64,000 nucleotides of DNA from Cladopsammia gracilis (GCA_022457155.1 JAJGOT010000219.1:970001-1034000); one strand, 5' to 3'. Shown: positions 1 through 11,702, counted from the stretch's first letter. Numbers and translations are program-made. Notes: generated by a model not told the origin, from the letters alone.

Positions 1-548
1 CTACACTCACGCTACAGTATGAACTAGATTCCGTCTTGAAAAGTGCAATATTTAGGTTAAGCGCAAGCGCATAAGCCAAAACAAAGACTTTTTTTTTCCG
101 GAACCTTTCTGATTATTTTTTGCTTCTTATACTTTCCCTTTTTCTCCCCTTTTCTTCTCTTACTATCTTCTACTTCTACTTTAAGGGGGGGTAGGGTTGG
201 GGGGGGGGGGGTAAGTTTACGTTTCCTTGTTGTTCCATTCTTATTATCTTCATAACAAAGTTCAATCAAAGCATGATTGCAGAGGAAGCCAAACCGTGAA
301 AAAATATTTGCATCAATGTCCTGTTCATATTGTTGTTGTTTTTTAACTGGTCACCTGATGTGCTTTTACCTTTTAAAACGCAAATGTTGATGTAAGAATA
401 ATTTGTAAATTATATATATTTTTTTAACATGGAGCTAACTCCATTGTTTCATATTTTACCCAAGTCTGGTGCATTCTGATGATGTGCCAAATTCTCAGAA
501 TTGATATAAAATAAACCTGTTGCAAGTAGTAGGGAGAATATTAAGCAC
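1..548. other. No gene seen; low-complexity intronic or intergenic DNA
   Basis: Contains pyrimidine-rich and poly-G tracts around 90-215 and AT-rich sequence. An open frame on the minus strand here is proline and lysine low complexity created by these tracts and is not supported. If the coiled-coil gene described at 549-16176 is real, this is its next intron. Confidence 0.4.
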
Positions 549-596
549 CTTTTGTTGAAGCTGTTGTAGTTCTTGGACTTGTTTGGCACACACTTC
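549..596 (-). CDS. Internal exon, coiled-coil protein (16 codons)
   Basis: On the minus strand a pyrimidine-rich TTTTACAG acceptor precedes the exon and AAG|GTGCTT follows it. The 16 codons are glutamine- and leucine-rich (E-V-C-A-K-Q-V-Q-E-L-Q-Q-L-Q-Q-K), typical of a coiled coil. Both borders are phase 0, as in the exons at 1098-1205 and 11625-11702, so the three can be joined without breaking frame. The exon is too short to place by itself; support comes from splice borders, phase and heptad-like composition shared with its neighbours. The gene probably continues beyond the left edge of the window. No family can be named. Confidence 0.5.
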
Positions 597-659
597 CTGT
601 AAAATTAACAACACTGTAAATTTAAAAAATGGACTTGTAACCAGGTGGATTCATGATTA

Positions 660-1034
660 TATAAAATGTTACTCTGGTTAAAAATTGTGTTTGAAAATAT
701 AAAATATGTTAAAAATCCCAACATTTCGGCTAAAACTTCAGCCTTCATCAGGGGAAAGTGACAACAAGTTTACAAAGAGTGCTATATATATCAGAAAAAA
801 ATGCAAATTTGAGCTAATCAAGTCTTGTCCTTTAAATTTGAATTTAACTTCAAAGGACAAGACTTAATTAGCTCAAATTTGCATTATTATTTTTTTCTAA
901 TATATATACATGCTCTTTGTAAATTTCTTATCACTTTCCCCTGATCAAGGCTGAAGTTTTAGCCAAAACGTTGGGAATTTTAACATATTTTATATTTTCT
1001 AACACAATTTCTAACCAGAGTAACGTTTTATTTA
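660..1034. repeat. Palindromic element with Penelope-like tail motif
   Basis: The two halves are inverted copies: ATAAAATGTTACTCTGGTTA at the left matches the complement of TAACCAGAGTAACGTTTTAT at the right, and the similarity runs inward through the GCTAAAACTTCAGCC motif and an AATTTGCAT stretch to a short centre near 835. The element lies in a presumed intron. The CTGATGAAGG...GCCGAAA motif resembles sequences found near the ends of Penelope-like retroelements, so a head-to-head pair of such tails is an alternative to a simple hairpin transposon. Confidence 0.75.
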
Positions 1035-1097
1035 ATCAACAATGTAAATGATCAGAACGTAAAGTGTTTCAAGAAAAAAAATTATTTTTCTCAATAC

Positions 1098-1205
1098 CTC
1101 TTTTTCATGTAGTTTTCCCTCGACGTTCTTTAGAGTAACCATCAACTCTAACATTTGGTTCTTGCTGGTTCTGTCTAGCTCTGACAATTTGGACTCTAAA
1201 GCTTT
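1098..1205 (-). CDS. Internal exon, coiled-coil protein (36 codons)
   Basis: Minus-strand exon bounded by TTTTGTAG acceptor and GAG|GTATTG donor, exactly 108 bases, phase 0 on both sides. The 36 codons have leucines spaced as in heptads (for example L-E-S-K-L-S-E-L-D, then M-L-E-L-M-V-T-L-K, then V-E-G-K-L) with many charged residues, as in a long parallel coiled coil. A 500-base intron separates it from the next exon at 549-596. No catalytic domain or family signature is visible. It may be part of the tail of the gene starting at 16176, or of a separate coiled-coil gene. Confidence 0.55.
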
Positions 1206-2308
1206 CTACAAAACAATGTTGAAGAAAACCATATTCATTTGGTAGATTCTTATGAAAGTAACAGAGCAGAGATTCATAACATTTTTTGTAGATTAATGTC
1301 ACTGTTCCTCATTTATTTTATTACGAGTTGATTAAGATCAATATAAGTAGACAATAACAACACAACCATAATTGTTTGGTGTAATGGGGGACACATCCCC
1401 TGCGGTTGGCATGACAAGCGACTTCATTGCATGACCATGCATGAGCCTCACTTATCTCCCCAGCACTATACACGCTGGATTGAGAAAGAGTATTGGCGGG
1501 TCAAGTCAAAGTAAAGGACCTAGCCAGCCATAATAGCCAAAAGAAACAGTTCTAGACAATGCTACATGCAGTAAAAGTACTGTGACAATGTCCCTTTGAG
1601 TTATGTAAAAGTACAGATGTGTTGTGACCACAGACACCTCTTGTGTACCGTGCGTCACGCTCCATTAACTGCATTTCACAGTTTGCTGTAAAGCCTTCAT
1701 TTGGATTCCATCCAACCTCTATTTACTATTATTTATATCATGTGGTAATGTATCAAAAAATTTAAAAGGCTGGCCCAGTTGTTCAAAAGATGGATAGTCC
1801 AGATGCCATGCATCTCTTTAGAACCTCTAATTTCATTGGACCTGGGTATCACGCAGATGTATTGTTTTCAGGGCTTGGGTTCAATGTTCTGTTGTTTGTT
1901 CTATTGCTTTCTCAACCAATCCTGTGAGGCACTCTGAGAGGTTCATGGTGCCTTGAGCTATCCTTTTTTTATTGACAATGTAATAAACAGGGGTTCTGAC
2001 ACTCACAGGGTGCATGGGTGCGGGACTGCACAATTCGGTCGAACCTGCACAATTCCTACAAATCCGCAAAATCCCGCACAATGTTAGTGAAAGGTTTGCT
2101 TAAAATTTTAATTAAATCAGGTATTTCTATTGATTACCAAGATTTCCAGAAACTTTTTAGGCTATTTTCCTTCCAAAACAATTGAGAAATCCCTCGCTTT
2201 CCTCAAACAGCTCAAGCGGATATAAAAACAACAAGGCATTCTCTGCACCGTCCTGGGCACTCAGTCTCACTTTTACTTCTATCCGACTTTCTACCATATT
2301 TTTCGCAT
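1206..2308. other. No gene seen
   Basis: Presumed intron. Contains unremarkable mixed sequence; a short minus-strand frame ending near 1881 has no recognisable domain. Confidence 0.35.
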
Positions 2309-2992
2309 CTCAAGCATGTTAAGGCATGGCTCAAAGCCTAATTTGCATAAAACCTGAAAACGATCATAACTTTAAAGTGATTCACCTGAACAGCCTCAAA
2401 CTTAGCAGCAGGATAAAACTTGTTAACCTTGAACCATTGTTTACTTTAAATGTCGCATATTTGTATCACGTGACCCGTTATGATTGTTTTCCTACACAAA
2501 AAGAAAATTGAAAATGGGGTGCCGAGATGGCATACAATGGATATAAATTGAACCGTTAAATGTATTTAATGCTTCTCCCCTATATGAATCTGGCCGGAAT
2601 GGTTGACTATGATTTACAGTTGAAGGGTTATTTCGTAAAACAGGTCACGTGACATATTTTGTCTCTTAATATCTTGTTAATAAAATACAAAAATTGTCCA
2701 TTCCGGGCAGGGATAGTATTTATGCATTGAGGCAAACAACTGCTTATGATTTTCTCTTGGCTTAAGTTAACCATCCTTACCCCATTTGAAGTTTCCTTTT
2801 TGTCCAAATTCTGACGTCATCAGACACGTGACCACAATAATCAAACCTTAAGTTATTTAAGGACGCTAAATCCAGTTTGCTGTATACTTTTGGTGACTCT
2901 TGAGGCTAAAATACATTACTTCCAAAGGAAAAAAGAATTTACTTCGCGGGAGGTCTACACCAAGGGACGAGCCATGCCTTAACATGCTTGAG
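2309..2992. mobile_element. Non-autonomous TIR element, about 0.68 kb
   Basis: CTCAAGCATGTTAAGGCATG at the left end is repeated inverted as CATGCCTTAACATGCTTGAG at the right end. The interior has no transposase. A 61-codon plus-strand frame that begins in the left TIR is not considered a gene. Confidence 0.7.
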
Positions 2993-3745
2993 GTAGCTTT
3001 TCAGTTGTCGTTTTTCCAGACATCATGTCGTTTTTCTTAGCAGCCTGTCGATATTTTTTTCGGACCGACAGTAGAAAATCATTAAGTTCTGATCAGATTC
3101 TGATCAAAAAAAAAAAAAAGTTCTGATATATACTGTACATCTCGGGGTTGTGTTTTTGCGGCAAACTTTCGAAGAAATTGTGTGAACCTTTACTGGAAAT
3201 TATTCACACAACATATAAAATGTACGGATTTTTTACAAAGGAACTCGCTCAGTTCAGAAACATTTTATTTTGAGGTGGTATTTCGGTTTTCCCCGATCAA
3301 GTTCATCGTGTGACTCACGCAATTTGATTTTGTTGAGACCAATAAACTTTGGTGGAAAAAAAAACAGCCGCAAATTGGCGATTGCTGGTTACATTTTAAT
3401 CCCCAAAGTAAAACATCTATTTATATTTTTCATTTATGCAGAATTTCCTCCCTGTCATATTTTTTTTTGGCCTGGCTAGAACACTGGTGATTGAATATTT
3501 GGTTGGTCACAAGATTGAGCAATCCCGCACAATTTCAATTTTTTTTCCCCACCTGTCAGAATGCCTGAATAAAGTGTGAAGTAGTACCAGGGCCCGCGGA
3601 GCAAGGTGAAAAGTGGGAGGGCTGCCAATTGAAAATAATTTTTTCATATTGAAAATCAAAAAAAGAAATAAAATCGTTTACTTATTAGTATTTGATTTGT
3701 TTCTGTCGCGTGACTTTGCATACTTTATCCAGTATTTGTTGCTCT

Positions 3746-5960
3746 TTATAGGTCGGCATTAGTGAAGATACCGAAATTCTTCATACAATTTTCATTCCAT
3801 CCAGCAAATGTGTTTGCGATCTGAATCACGTCCAAGCTTTCCGTTAATTTCTTATGACAATTAAGTACTGTCAAGTTGCTGAATGGCTGCTGTTTCATGT
3901 TCGATCTCAGCCATGTCTTCAGGCGACATGCTGCTGAAAAAGATCTTTCACGGCAAGCACTGGTTGCTGGGTTGACTGCCAACAGCTTAATACATAGTAT
4001 TACTACTTCACCAATTAGGCTTCGTTCTTCTTTAGGTAGCTTCTTAACTTCGCAGAGAACATCATCAAAGCATTCCATCGCACCTTTATCCTTCAGAATC
4101 TGATGCAGGACTTGAAGTTGGGCCTTCAGCGAGTCGAAATTGATGTCGTCATTGTATGACACTTTCATGTAGTCGAGCTCTGCTGTGTAGGATTCTCCAT
4201 TGATATCTTTTAGTAAGAGGGACTCCATCTTTTCATAGGCTGCAAAGCTTGGTTGACTGAAGTGCTGTTCTATGGCATTAACTATCAGATCAATAGCCTC
4301 AAAGTAGATGCGCCGATAGTGGTCCTTCGGTGTTTTGGGAAAGGTTGGCTGTCCACTTCCGACCTCGATCCTTGCAGGTGCTCAACGCATTCGTGGAAGA
4401 AGTGAATCAGAAATGGCGTGATCTTTGCTTTTGCAAAGGACTACTGAGTAGAATGCTGAAAAGCTATCATCATTTCGGATGCTCTCTAGTACTGACTTAG
4501 TAAGTTGCGCTAAATGTTGTCCACTGACTGCAGACATCTTCGTCGACTGCAAGGTTTTAGATAGGTTATCAGAGTGAGAAAATAACCTCTCTCCAAGACT
4601 TAGCCCAAAGAAAAGGTTGAAGGTTTGAATTTGTGCTTGACAACCAACTATTCTTCCTCTAACATCTGGTTGCAGCTTATCTTCTAGGGACACCCTCCAT
4701 TCTTCCATTAGAGCAGAGCAGTTGTCGAGATGCGCCTAAAGCAGGCTGCTCTTACAGTCCACCTTGTTGGACAGGGAGATACAATACCACCACAAGCAGC
4801 AGAGTCGCTTTCATCTTCTTGCTCCAAATTTTCCTTGATTTGTCGGAGACTGCATTCACACTTTCGGGAATACTTGATTAGTGTAACAGTTGTAATCTCT
4901 TTTGCAGTATCCATGGTGTTTGATAATATTTTAGAGGCTTTGGTGACATCTTTTACACCAAGACTTAGTGAGTAGCCATGGCAGGGAGTGGGATGGGCTT
5001 TGCACTGCATCTGTAAAATTCTAGTTGCTACGCCAGATTTACTACCAAGCATGTTACTGGCGCCATCATAGCATTGCCCTCGGCAGTTGCTAAAAGATAA
5101 CCCATTCAAGCCTTATGAACACGTCTTTAATGACTGCTTCAATAGTGTCTGCACGAATATTTGGAATATTCACAAACCCTAGGAAATCTTCATGTGCTTC
5201 TAGTTCTTTGTCAATCCATCTAACACAGAGTGTCAATTGTTCCTTATTACTGACATCTGTGTATTCATCACAAAGGATTGAACTGAGAAAAAGAGTTGTC
5301 AAAGCTAGTAACTACATATTAACTTGTCTCGATACAATGTCTGCCATGATTGACACCAGCTCGTTCTGTATGTCATGAGAGGTGTACTTGCCATTTTTTC
5401 GCTGAAGCCAATCAGTAAGCAACGGTACATCATTAGCTCTCAATTTAAGGAGCTGGTTAAAATTGGATTCAGCATCTGTGTGTCCTTGCATAGCAATTAA
5501 AGGCCCTGCCGGGCAAGAAATCGGACGCTCTCAATTATTTTTAAGAAACATGTACGGTTTTGTTTCATGGTCGTGTCGGTTGCATTGCTGCACATCTCAA
5601 TTATGTTTCCACTTGACGCTATAACACCAACTTGGTGCTCACATGCCAAAATGTGACAATTGGACTTCTGGTGCTCTTGACAGCGGGCAATAGCATTTTT
5701 CCAATTTGAATAACCACCCTTGATTTTTTTATGAAAGTCAATTCTTTGTTTTTTGCAGTTGAAAGGTTGCCTTGTTTATTTTGATGAGCACAGACGTAAC
5801 AAATGACAGAATCACTTTCTTCGACATAATGCAACCATGGAAAATCGTTAATCCAGTTCGTTTTAAATGAGCAATTCCATTGTCCGATTTTCTTTTTAGG
5901 GAAACTGAAGTTACGTGGTTGATGAGGTTTACCCACAGGGTCAATGCATTTACTTGACAA
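3746..5960 (-). pseudogene. hAT transposase, ZMYM1 / TTF-zinc-finger (DUF4371) type, broken
   Basis: Reading 5' to 3' on the minus strand, pieces in different frames make up one transposase. 5960-5619 holds a TTF-type zinc finger region (WLHYVEESDSVICYVC). 5302-5090 has the catalytic-core start (CDEYTDVSNKEQLTLCVRW). 5109-4708 has the QCYDGASNMLGSKSGVATRI and CPTRWTVRAACFRRI segments. 4708-4382 is the insertion region. 4228-3746 is the C-terminal hAT dimerisation domain (NPATSACRERSFSAACRLKT). At least four frame changes separate them, so the gene is dead. It belongs to the family that also gave rise to vertebrate ZMYM1-like proteins, and is the likely former source of mobility of the surrounding element. 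Confidence 0.85.
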
Positions 5961-6514
5961 CTCGATGGTCGCAGCATTACTTGGTGTAGAATTGTGTACA
6001 ACTACAATTATATTAAAAATGCAAAAAACAACGTTAATTTTGGACGCATTCGAAATGTCTTTTTCGTAAAAAGGAACTACATTGTAAGATAATAATTGAT
6101 GTATTTTTTATTATAAACCAATAAAAGAATACATATAAGGTAGTTGTTCTATTATGATTATTTTAATCACAGCTACTACAAAACATGCCCTAAATATCCA
6201 ATAACAATAATTGCATACACCATATATAGCTTATTAAATAAAAAAAAATGCTAACATCGTATTGTGCACCCAGCCTCCTAAAACCTGGCTTGTCAATAAG
6301 TACGGTTTGAAAGCTGTAAAAATAGTAGACTTGGGTGATTTTGAAAGAATATTTCGGCAGTTTCTACAGACAACACTGCACCTGTTAAACCTATACTAAA
6401 AAGCCTGGATAGCTCCAAATGAGCAATAACTTGAACATTACCTGGCATTGTAAAATTCATTTAATAATTCATAAGCATTTAAGTTTAGACGACAGCTTTA
6501 CTACCTGAATGACA

Positions 6515-6811
6515 CTATACTGATGCATTCAAATTTTTGCAGTTGTCAAGGAGTAAGTACTCTAAATTTGAACACACAGTTTTTCCCAAAAAATTGATAT
6601 CTCTCAACACATCTTGCCAACTTAGATCTAGATAAACTAGTTTTAAACAATTGGCCAAGTGACATAAAAGTGCCACAGCCGAATACTTTATGGTGACATT
6701 CCTCATGGAAAAATAGGTGAAAGCTTCTGCATGGGACATTATTGTTGCCATTGGGTGTTGATCAATTTTCTGGATCACCACAAACAATCTGTGCTGCAAA
6801 GCCTCATCCAT
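6515..6811 (-). pseudogene. Leucine-rich-repeat-like fragment
   Basis: A 98-codon minus-strand frame whose second half reads like short leucine-rich repeats (CLKLVYLDLSWQDVL, then CSNLEYLLLDNCKNLN). A possible acceptor (TTTCTAAAAG) precedes the ATG region, but no good donor is visible at the other end. It lies within the hAT element, so it could be a captured host exon fragment, an exon of a nested gene, or chance. Two repeats are too few for a firm LRR call. Confidence 0.3.
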
Positions 6812-7044
6812 CTTTTAGAAACTCTGCACAATGAGCTCATAATCTCCCCCACAGAAGTGTATTTCAAGATTTCGATCAGAACTTTATCGGGTAGCGCTGA
6901 ATGAAATCACAAAACAGTAATTTAGACTGTGCTTCAAATGCCTTAGAACCTCAATTGTTGGGCGTGTTTAATGAGTAAATAAACACACACCATATGTGAC
7001 CCTTCACACAAAAAGGGGGCTTATGGATTTCACTAAAAACTGTG

Positions 7045-7290
7045 AACTTTTTTCACGGTCATGGTGCGTGAATTTGAATTTTCACGGCGTGAATTCAAAA
7101 TTTCACGCCGTGTTCACTCAATGATAAAACATTTTCACTCTTGGCGTGAAACTAATCATGCCATGAATGATCAATGAAAACTTTCACGCCATGAAAGTGA
7201 TGCGATCAGTGTAAACTTTCACACCATGAAATTAATAGAGTGAAAAATTTACACGCCGTGAATTAGAAGCTTCACGCCATGAAATTTAAC
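7045..7290. repeat. Cluster of TTCACGCC|GTGAA palindromic motifs
   Basis: About a dozen copies of TTCACGCC(A/G)TGAA and its relatives (CACGGCGTGAA, CTTTCACGCCATGAAAG) occur within 250 bases with variable spacers. The motif is itself nearly palindromic. It lies in the right half of the hAT element. Confidence 0.6.
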
Positions 7291-8523
7291 ATGCGTTCTT
7301 TTGTGTGTGTGTGTTTTTTTTTTCTCCGCTGCCGCCGCCTTTCGCACTCGGAAGAAAAAAATGCCTGATCGCAAGTGACGTGAAATCTGTGGAAGTTTAT
7401 CCATGCCATGAATAATAATTATTTTTCCTGAATATTCACGCCTTTAAAATAATGTCACACTGTAAAGAAAATGTTGTCAAGTTTTTGGAATGCTCAAGAA
7501 TAAATACTAGCTCCTGAGAGCCACGAATTACACTCAAAATAATCTTAAAAACGGCGCTTTTCTTAATGTTTGTGATTATCGGTGACTTACCGGTTCTTAC
7601 CGGTGATGTTTTAATACATTTTTTTGTTGCCATTCCATGCAAAATGTATTTAGAAAAAAAACATTCCTCTCGTTACAAGTGCAGTTTCCCACTTTATGTG
7701 CTAGTTCCCCATCTTGCCCAGCAGCTGGCATCCATAACTTTACGACATAACCGGTCTTTTCATAATATTTGCTGCCGGCAGGCGGTACACCAATGGTGTA
7801 GAAAGCAATTAAATTTTCATGTCTGTCTGTGGATTTTCGGAATAAACAGGTCACATTCCACAAATATGCATCGGCCTGAATAAAGGCTGAAATCATGCTC
7901 ATTTTGGTTAGATTTTATTTTTACATTCAAGTGAAAGTTATTTTCGTCCATAAAAATACAATTTTCATTCAAAAGTTTCCACAGACATGAAACGACGTCT
8001 GTTTTCTCAGGCTAGTATCTCACGCACTGTCTACGGTAACAAGATATCTATAACACAAATTCTCCACAGCAATTAAATCTATTTAATTCAACCAACATGT
8101 GACAATTATTTAAAAAAAAGTAGGGCCCAACTGGGTCCGTATGTTCTGCTCATATAGCGTAAAATGTGTAGCATACAAGCAAATATTATTTGACAAACGA
8201 TTTGAGTTCATTTTCTGGTGATCAGATGTCCTGGCAGGAAGGCTGGCGATAACTCAGTCAAGCGTAAAGACAGGGAGAATACCGTCAACTTGTTAGCTGG
8301 CTTCTCAACTAGCTTCAACGCTTTCTTGACAGGCTTGTTTCAATTTTATTTTAATTATTTTCTTTTTAGCGCAAAAAAGTGGTGGGCCGCAGCCCTACCA
8401 GCCCCTCCCCCTCCGCGGTCCCTGAGTACAATATTATTTTAAAACATTAAGACTACAATAAGACTACTAACAATACTATTTAGTATACACTATTTACAAA
8501 CAGATGCAACATTACATGCAACA

Positions 8524-9755
8524 TAGCCTGCGAGCAAGCTCTCGGACTCAGGTTCGGGGTTTGAGGGAGCGGGGAGCGAGAGCTTGCAACGATGTCTCAG
8601 AAATTTGAATGCCGCCCCCAATACTTGCCGTGGCTCCCTGCTGTCCGAGCTGTCAGAATTTGGCCAATCAGCGCAAACCGGAAACGAGCGTTAATGTCAA
8701 CAAACATGTAACAGTCCACGTGAAAAAAAAAACGGAACTTGCTCGCAGCAAGTATGGCAAATATAGATCTGTGAAGGGAGAAAACCGAAAGCAGAAGATC
8801 CAAACGATTTAATATTGTAGATATTGTAAAGCTTCTTTAAAACTTTGCTACGGGGATTCTTAAGGTGTTTCTCTTTTGAATGCGTATTTATAATTTTGTG
8901 AATCGCGAGATGTTTTTTATTGAAAAGGTTTCAAATTACTTTCGAACATAATTATGCAAATTGCGTGGTGAACAAAAATAAATAAATTAAATAGCACCGG
9001 CCAAAACACTAGAGCTCTTTCGATAGCTGTTCAAATGGCTGGAAATCTTTCATCCAAACGGGTACTAACATTCGCCGTTCGAAAGGGTGAAGATTTTTTT
9101 TAAACGGCTAACAGCCGCCGTTTGAACAGTTGAATATTTTTTCCCGTTAACTTTCAGCGTGAGAGGTCACAAATGCTGGTTGATATTATTTTCTCGGCTG
9201 ACACAAACAAAAGCTGAAACTTCGCCGATCTTAATTCTTCATTAGATACATCGGCAACAGAAGCCGCAGACATTCCAATACTTCTGGCTTCTGCTACCTG
9301 GTCATCGATGATGCGTTGTAACGTCCGGACAGACAACCAACACTGTTTGATGCTGCCTCCTTTCAATTTGCAGCCACGCCGCAAACAGTTGAAATATAAA
9401 GCTTTTGCTATAGCCCGTCGGCAAAACAGTGAGAACATCGCTGCCTTTAAGTAGTGCTTCAACTGCTTGACGTTGCCCGGGTTTCAATTCCGAAGGAAAC
9501 TTCACATATTTTGAACAATTCTCGCACGCTTTATGAATACAATCTCCTCCGCTCTCCGTGATTTTGTTTTCTTGATCACGCACAACGTGCGAAGAATGAT
9601 GACATCATTATCCAATTAAATCTCAACCAATCAGCATTTTCCGCTAGCTTTTACAGGTTAGACATTTAAATTTCTGAGACATCGTTGCAAGCCTCCCCCG
9701 CCCCCTCCCCCCCAAAAAAACTCCAAACCCGAACCCAAGAGCTTGCTCGAGGCTA
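8524..9755. mobile_element. TIR element with 9-bp target duplication, carrying helicase fragment
   Basis: The element begins TAGCCTGCGAGCAAGCTCTC and ends with the imperfect inverse GAGCTTGCTCGAGGCTA. The TIRs extend about 95-100 bases inward (GCTTGCAACGATGTCTCAGA on the left, its complement on the right). It is flanked by perfect 9-bp direct repeats CATGCAACA (8515-8523 and 9756-9764). The interior carries a minus-strand RecQ-like helicase piece and no recognisable transposase. A 9-bp duplication with long TIRs fits Mutator-like elements, but other superfamilies cannot be excluded. Confidence 0.85.
9154..9583 (-). pseudogene. RecQ-like DNA helicase fragment, frameshifted
   Basis: From 9583 one frame encodes a Q-motif-like segment and motif I region: LKPGQRQAVEALLKGSDVL then LPTGYSKSFIFQLFAA, followed by VLVVCP. 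Near 9310 the reading passes to a second frame that continues IIDDQVAEARSIGMSAASVA and FQLLFVSAEKI, matching motifs Ia and Ib order in RecQ helicases. The Walker A lysine is kept, but the usual glycine before it is serine (GYSKS). Only about 130 residues of the N-terminal RecA-like lobe are present; DEAH and the second lobe are missing. It is a captured fragment inside the TIR element at 8524-9755. Confidence 0.75.
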
Positions 9756-9764
9756 CATGCAACA

Positions 9765-11624
9765 GTGTAAATTGATAATAATTAATTATGACATTTAGTA
9801 GTTACATTGAATTAAAAAATGAAAAGGCTGCAATTACTTAGGACAACACTTACAAATATTGTGGATTATAATTCAACACATTGATACACTGCCCAAATAT
9901 GGTCAAAAAGTTATCGATATACACTATGTCTACATAACGTATATCCAACGATGGCGGTAAATTTAGTATTTTGAAGGAAAATGAAAATGACCGCTGCCTG
10001 CACTTTCGTGTTTTTGGGAAAAAAATGTGTGAACTATTAGATAAAAAAAAGGAAAGGAATGATAAAAAGAGAAGAAAAGAAAAGAGAAAAATTATTGATC
10101 ACATGATTGGACAAAAAAGGCGCGAAATTTTCGCGTTGTCGCAGTCGCAGTGCAGTGTTTTTTGGCTAAGCTGAATAAAAGCTGGTTCAAAGACAACCGC
10201 TTGACAAGAAGTGAATGAAGGAGCACAATTTTCGGAAAATGCCTTATTTAGTAATCACTTCTGGAATATGATTAGACTTGATACGACTTCCTCAGAAAAG
10301 TTTCTGATCTTTGTTTTAAGCGAATTGAGGCCACTACAGCTGTAGGAACTAAAACAAGAAAGTTTGTAAACAACAGCGATCGACTCAGCTCGTACTTCGA
10401 TGTTTGAAAATTTAGTGGAAAGGACTAACAGAAACATCAACTACAGGTAACAATGTTTTAACCATTTCTTGTATCCTTTAGCTGTGAATTTTTGTAAGAC
10501 ATACTGTCCAAGCTGCAGTTCTTTCAGACTTTTCGCCGCTATGTTTAGGTAGCCGTGTGTTTGTTCAATTTCTTTTGATTCTAAATTGAACTTTTTAAGA
10601 CACCAAACACTTGTAACTAAGAAATTCTATCCCATTTTAATTTGTTTTTATTTGTGTAATCACTACTAACTCTGTCTCGTTCTTTACGTAGACGAAAGCT
10701 CTTCGTAGAAACTCTCAAATTTATTTTAGCTCCGCAAATGTTTTGGCACTCGCTGCTTGTTGTGTAAGAAATGGCGCAAGGTAAATATTGTTGTAAGCCT
10801 TTTACTTGATAAAAGGTTGTATATCTCAATGAATTTTTTTCTCGAAACTGTGATTTGTTATCAATGTGTTGAATTATAAAACAGTTATAGTGTTCAACTG
10901 AAGCTTTAGTGCACAATATTGACAAAGGTGCCACTTTCATTCATGAACTGTGTGATGTTGCAAGTTTCGCGCGGTAAAACATATGTAAGCTGTTTTAAAA
11001 ATAAAAGGCTTGTCGGCGATATTTTTTCTTCAAACTGTGCTTTGTTATCAATGTGTTGAATTATAAAACTATTATAGCGCTCAAGCTTGCGTGATATTGC
11101 CTAATTTTAGCTGACTCGGCCTACGGCCTCGTCGGCTAAGTATTAGGCGATATCACGTGTGCTTTCGCGCTATAATAGTTAAATATATATAACACAGATA
11201 AATCCCGGAAACATCACCAACATTATTAATTCAATTTTACTTCCTGCTTTGCCTAATGTGTCCCTTGTGTGCACTATGAATTGGTGCTCTTTTGTGCCCC
11301 AAAAAGTGGTCATAATAACTAGTATGGCTGTATGGTGGTGTTCCACTGTACTTCAATTCTGTCTAACATCAGAATATTATCCATGTTCTGTTTAGATGTT
11401 GTTGTTTTTTTAGTGGAATGCACCGACTGTCTATATTAATAGCTTATTTATAAAGTTAAATGGGCAGTATCTGGATTTTGAACTTTCTGTGTTTTCCCAT
11501 TCCCTTCTTTACCAACTCCAGTAGACTTCCAGCTTCCTTTTCTCTCACATTTTCCAACCTTTCGCATGGTACCAATAATTACTGTTTTTTCAGTATTTTA
11601 CAAAGGGTTTAAACAGTTACACAC
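9765..11624. other. No gene seen; presumed intron with minor repeats
   Basis: AT-rich. Two direct copies of a segment containing TTGTTATCAATGTGTTGAAT occur at about 10853 and 11043. A small inverted repeat (CGTGATATTGCCTAATTTTA with its complement ending in GGCGATATCACG) lies at 11090-11156. No exon was recognised. Confidence 0.35.
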
Positions 11625-11702
11625 CTTTTCCTTGATTTCACCTTCCAGCTGAACTTCAAGACTGGACTGCTTGTCCCTTAAGCCATCATAATCTTCTTTG
11701 AG
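11625..11702 (-). CDS. Internal exon, coiled-coil protein (26 codons)
   Basis: On the minus strand a pyrimidine-rich stretch ending in CTTAAG precedes the exon, and AAAAG|GTGTGT is the donor. It is exactly 78 bases and phase 0 at both ends. The 26 residues (L-K-E-D-Y-D-G-L-R-D-K, then S-S-L-E-V-Q-L-E-G-E-I-K-E-K) have coiled-coil composition like the exons at 1098-1205 and 549-596. The large exon 2.4 kb upstream on the same strand also ends in phase 0, so direct joining is possible. The acceptor has a weak tract, which lowers confidence. Confidence 0.5.

Larger units (their letters stand above)
3588..8424. mobile_element. hAT-type DNA transposon, 4.8 kb, decayed
   Basis: The left end starts CAGGGCCCGCGGAG and the right end is the imperfect inverse CTCCGCGGTCCCTG, with further GGAGGGCTG similarity inside. 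Both ends are flanked by AGTAC (3583-3587 and 8425-8429), a likely target-site duplication; 5 bp is shorter than the 8 bp usual for hAT elements. The element carries a broken hAT/ZMYM1-like transposase on the minus strand (3746-5960), an LRR-like fragment near 6515-6811 and a cluster of TTCACGCC/GGCGTGAA palindromes. It sits in a presumed intron of the minus-strand gene. Confidence 0.75.

Noticed and set aside
57..269. 70-codon minus-strand frame with proline and lysine runs
   Set aside because: Created by poly-G and pyrimidine tracts; no domain and no splice support.
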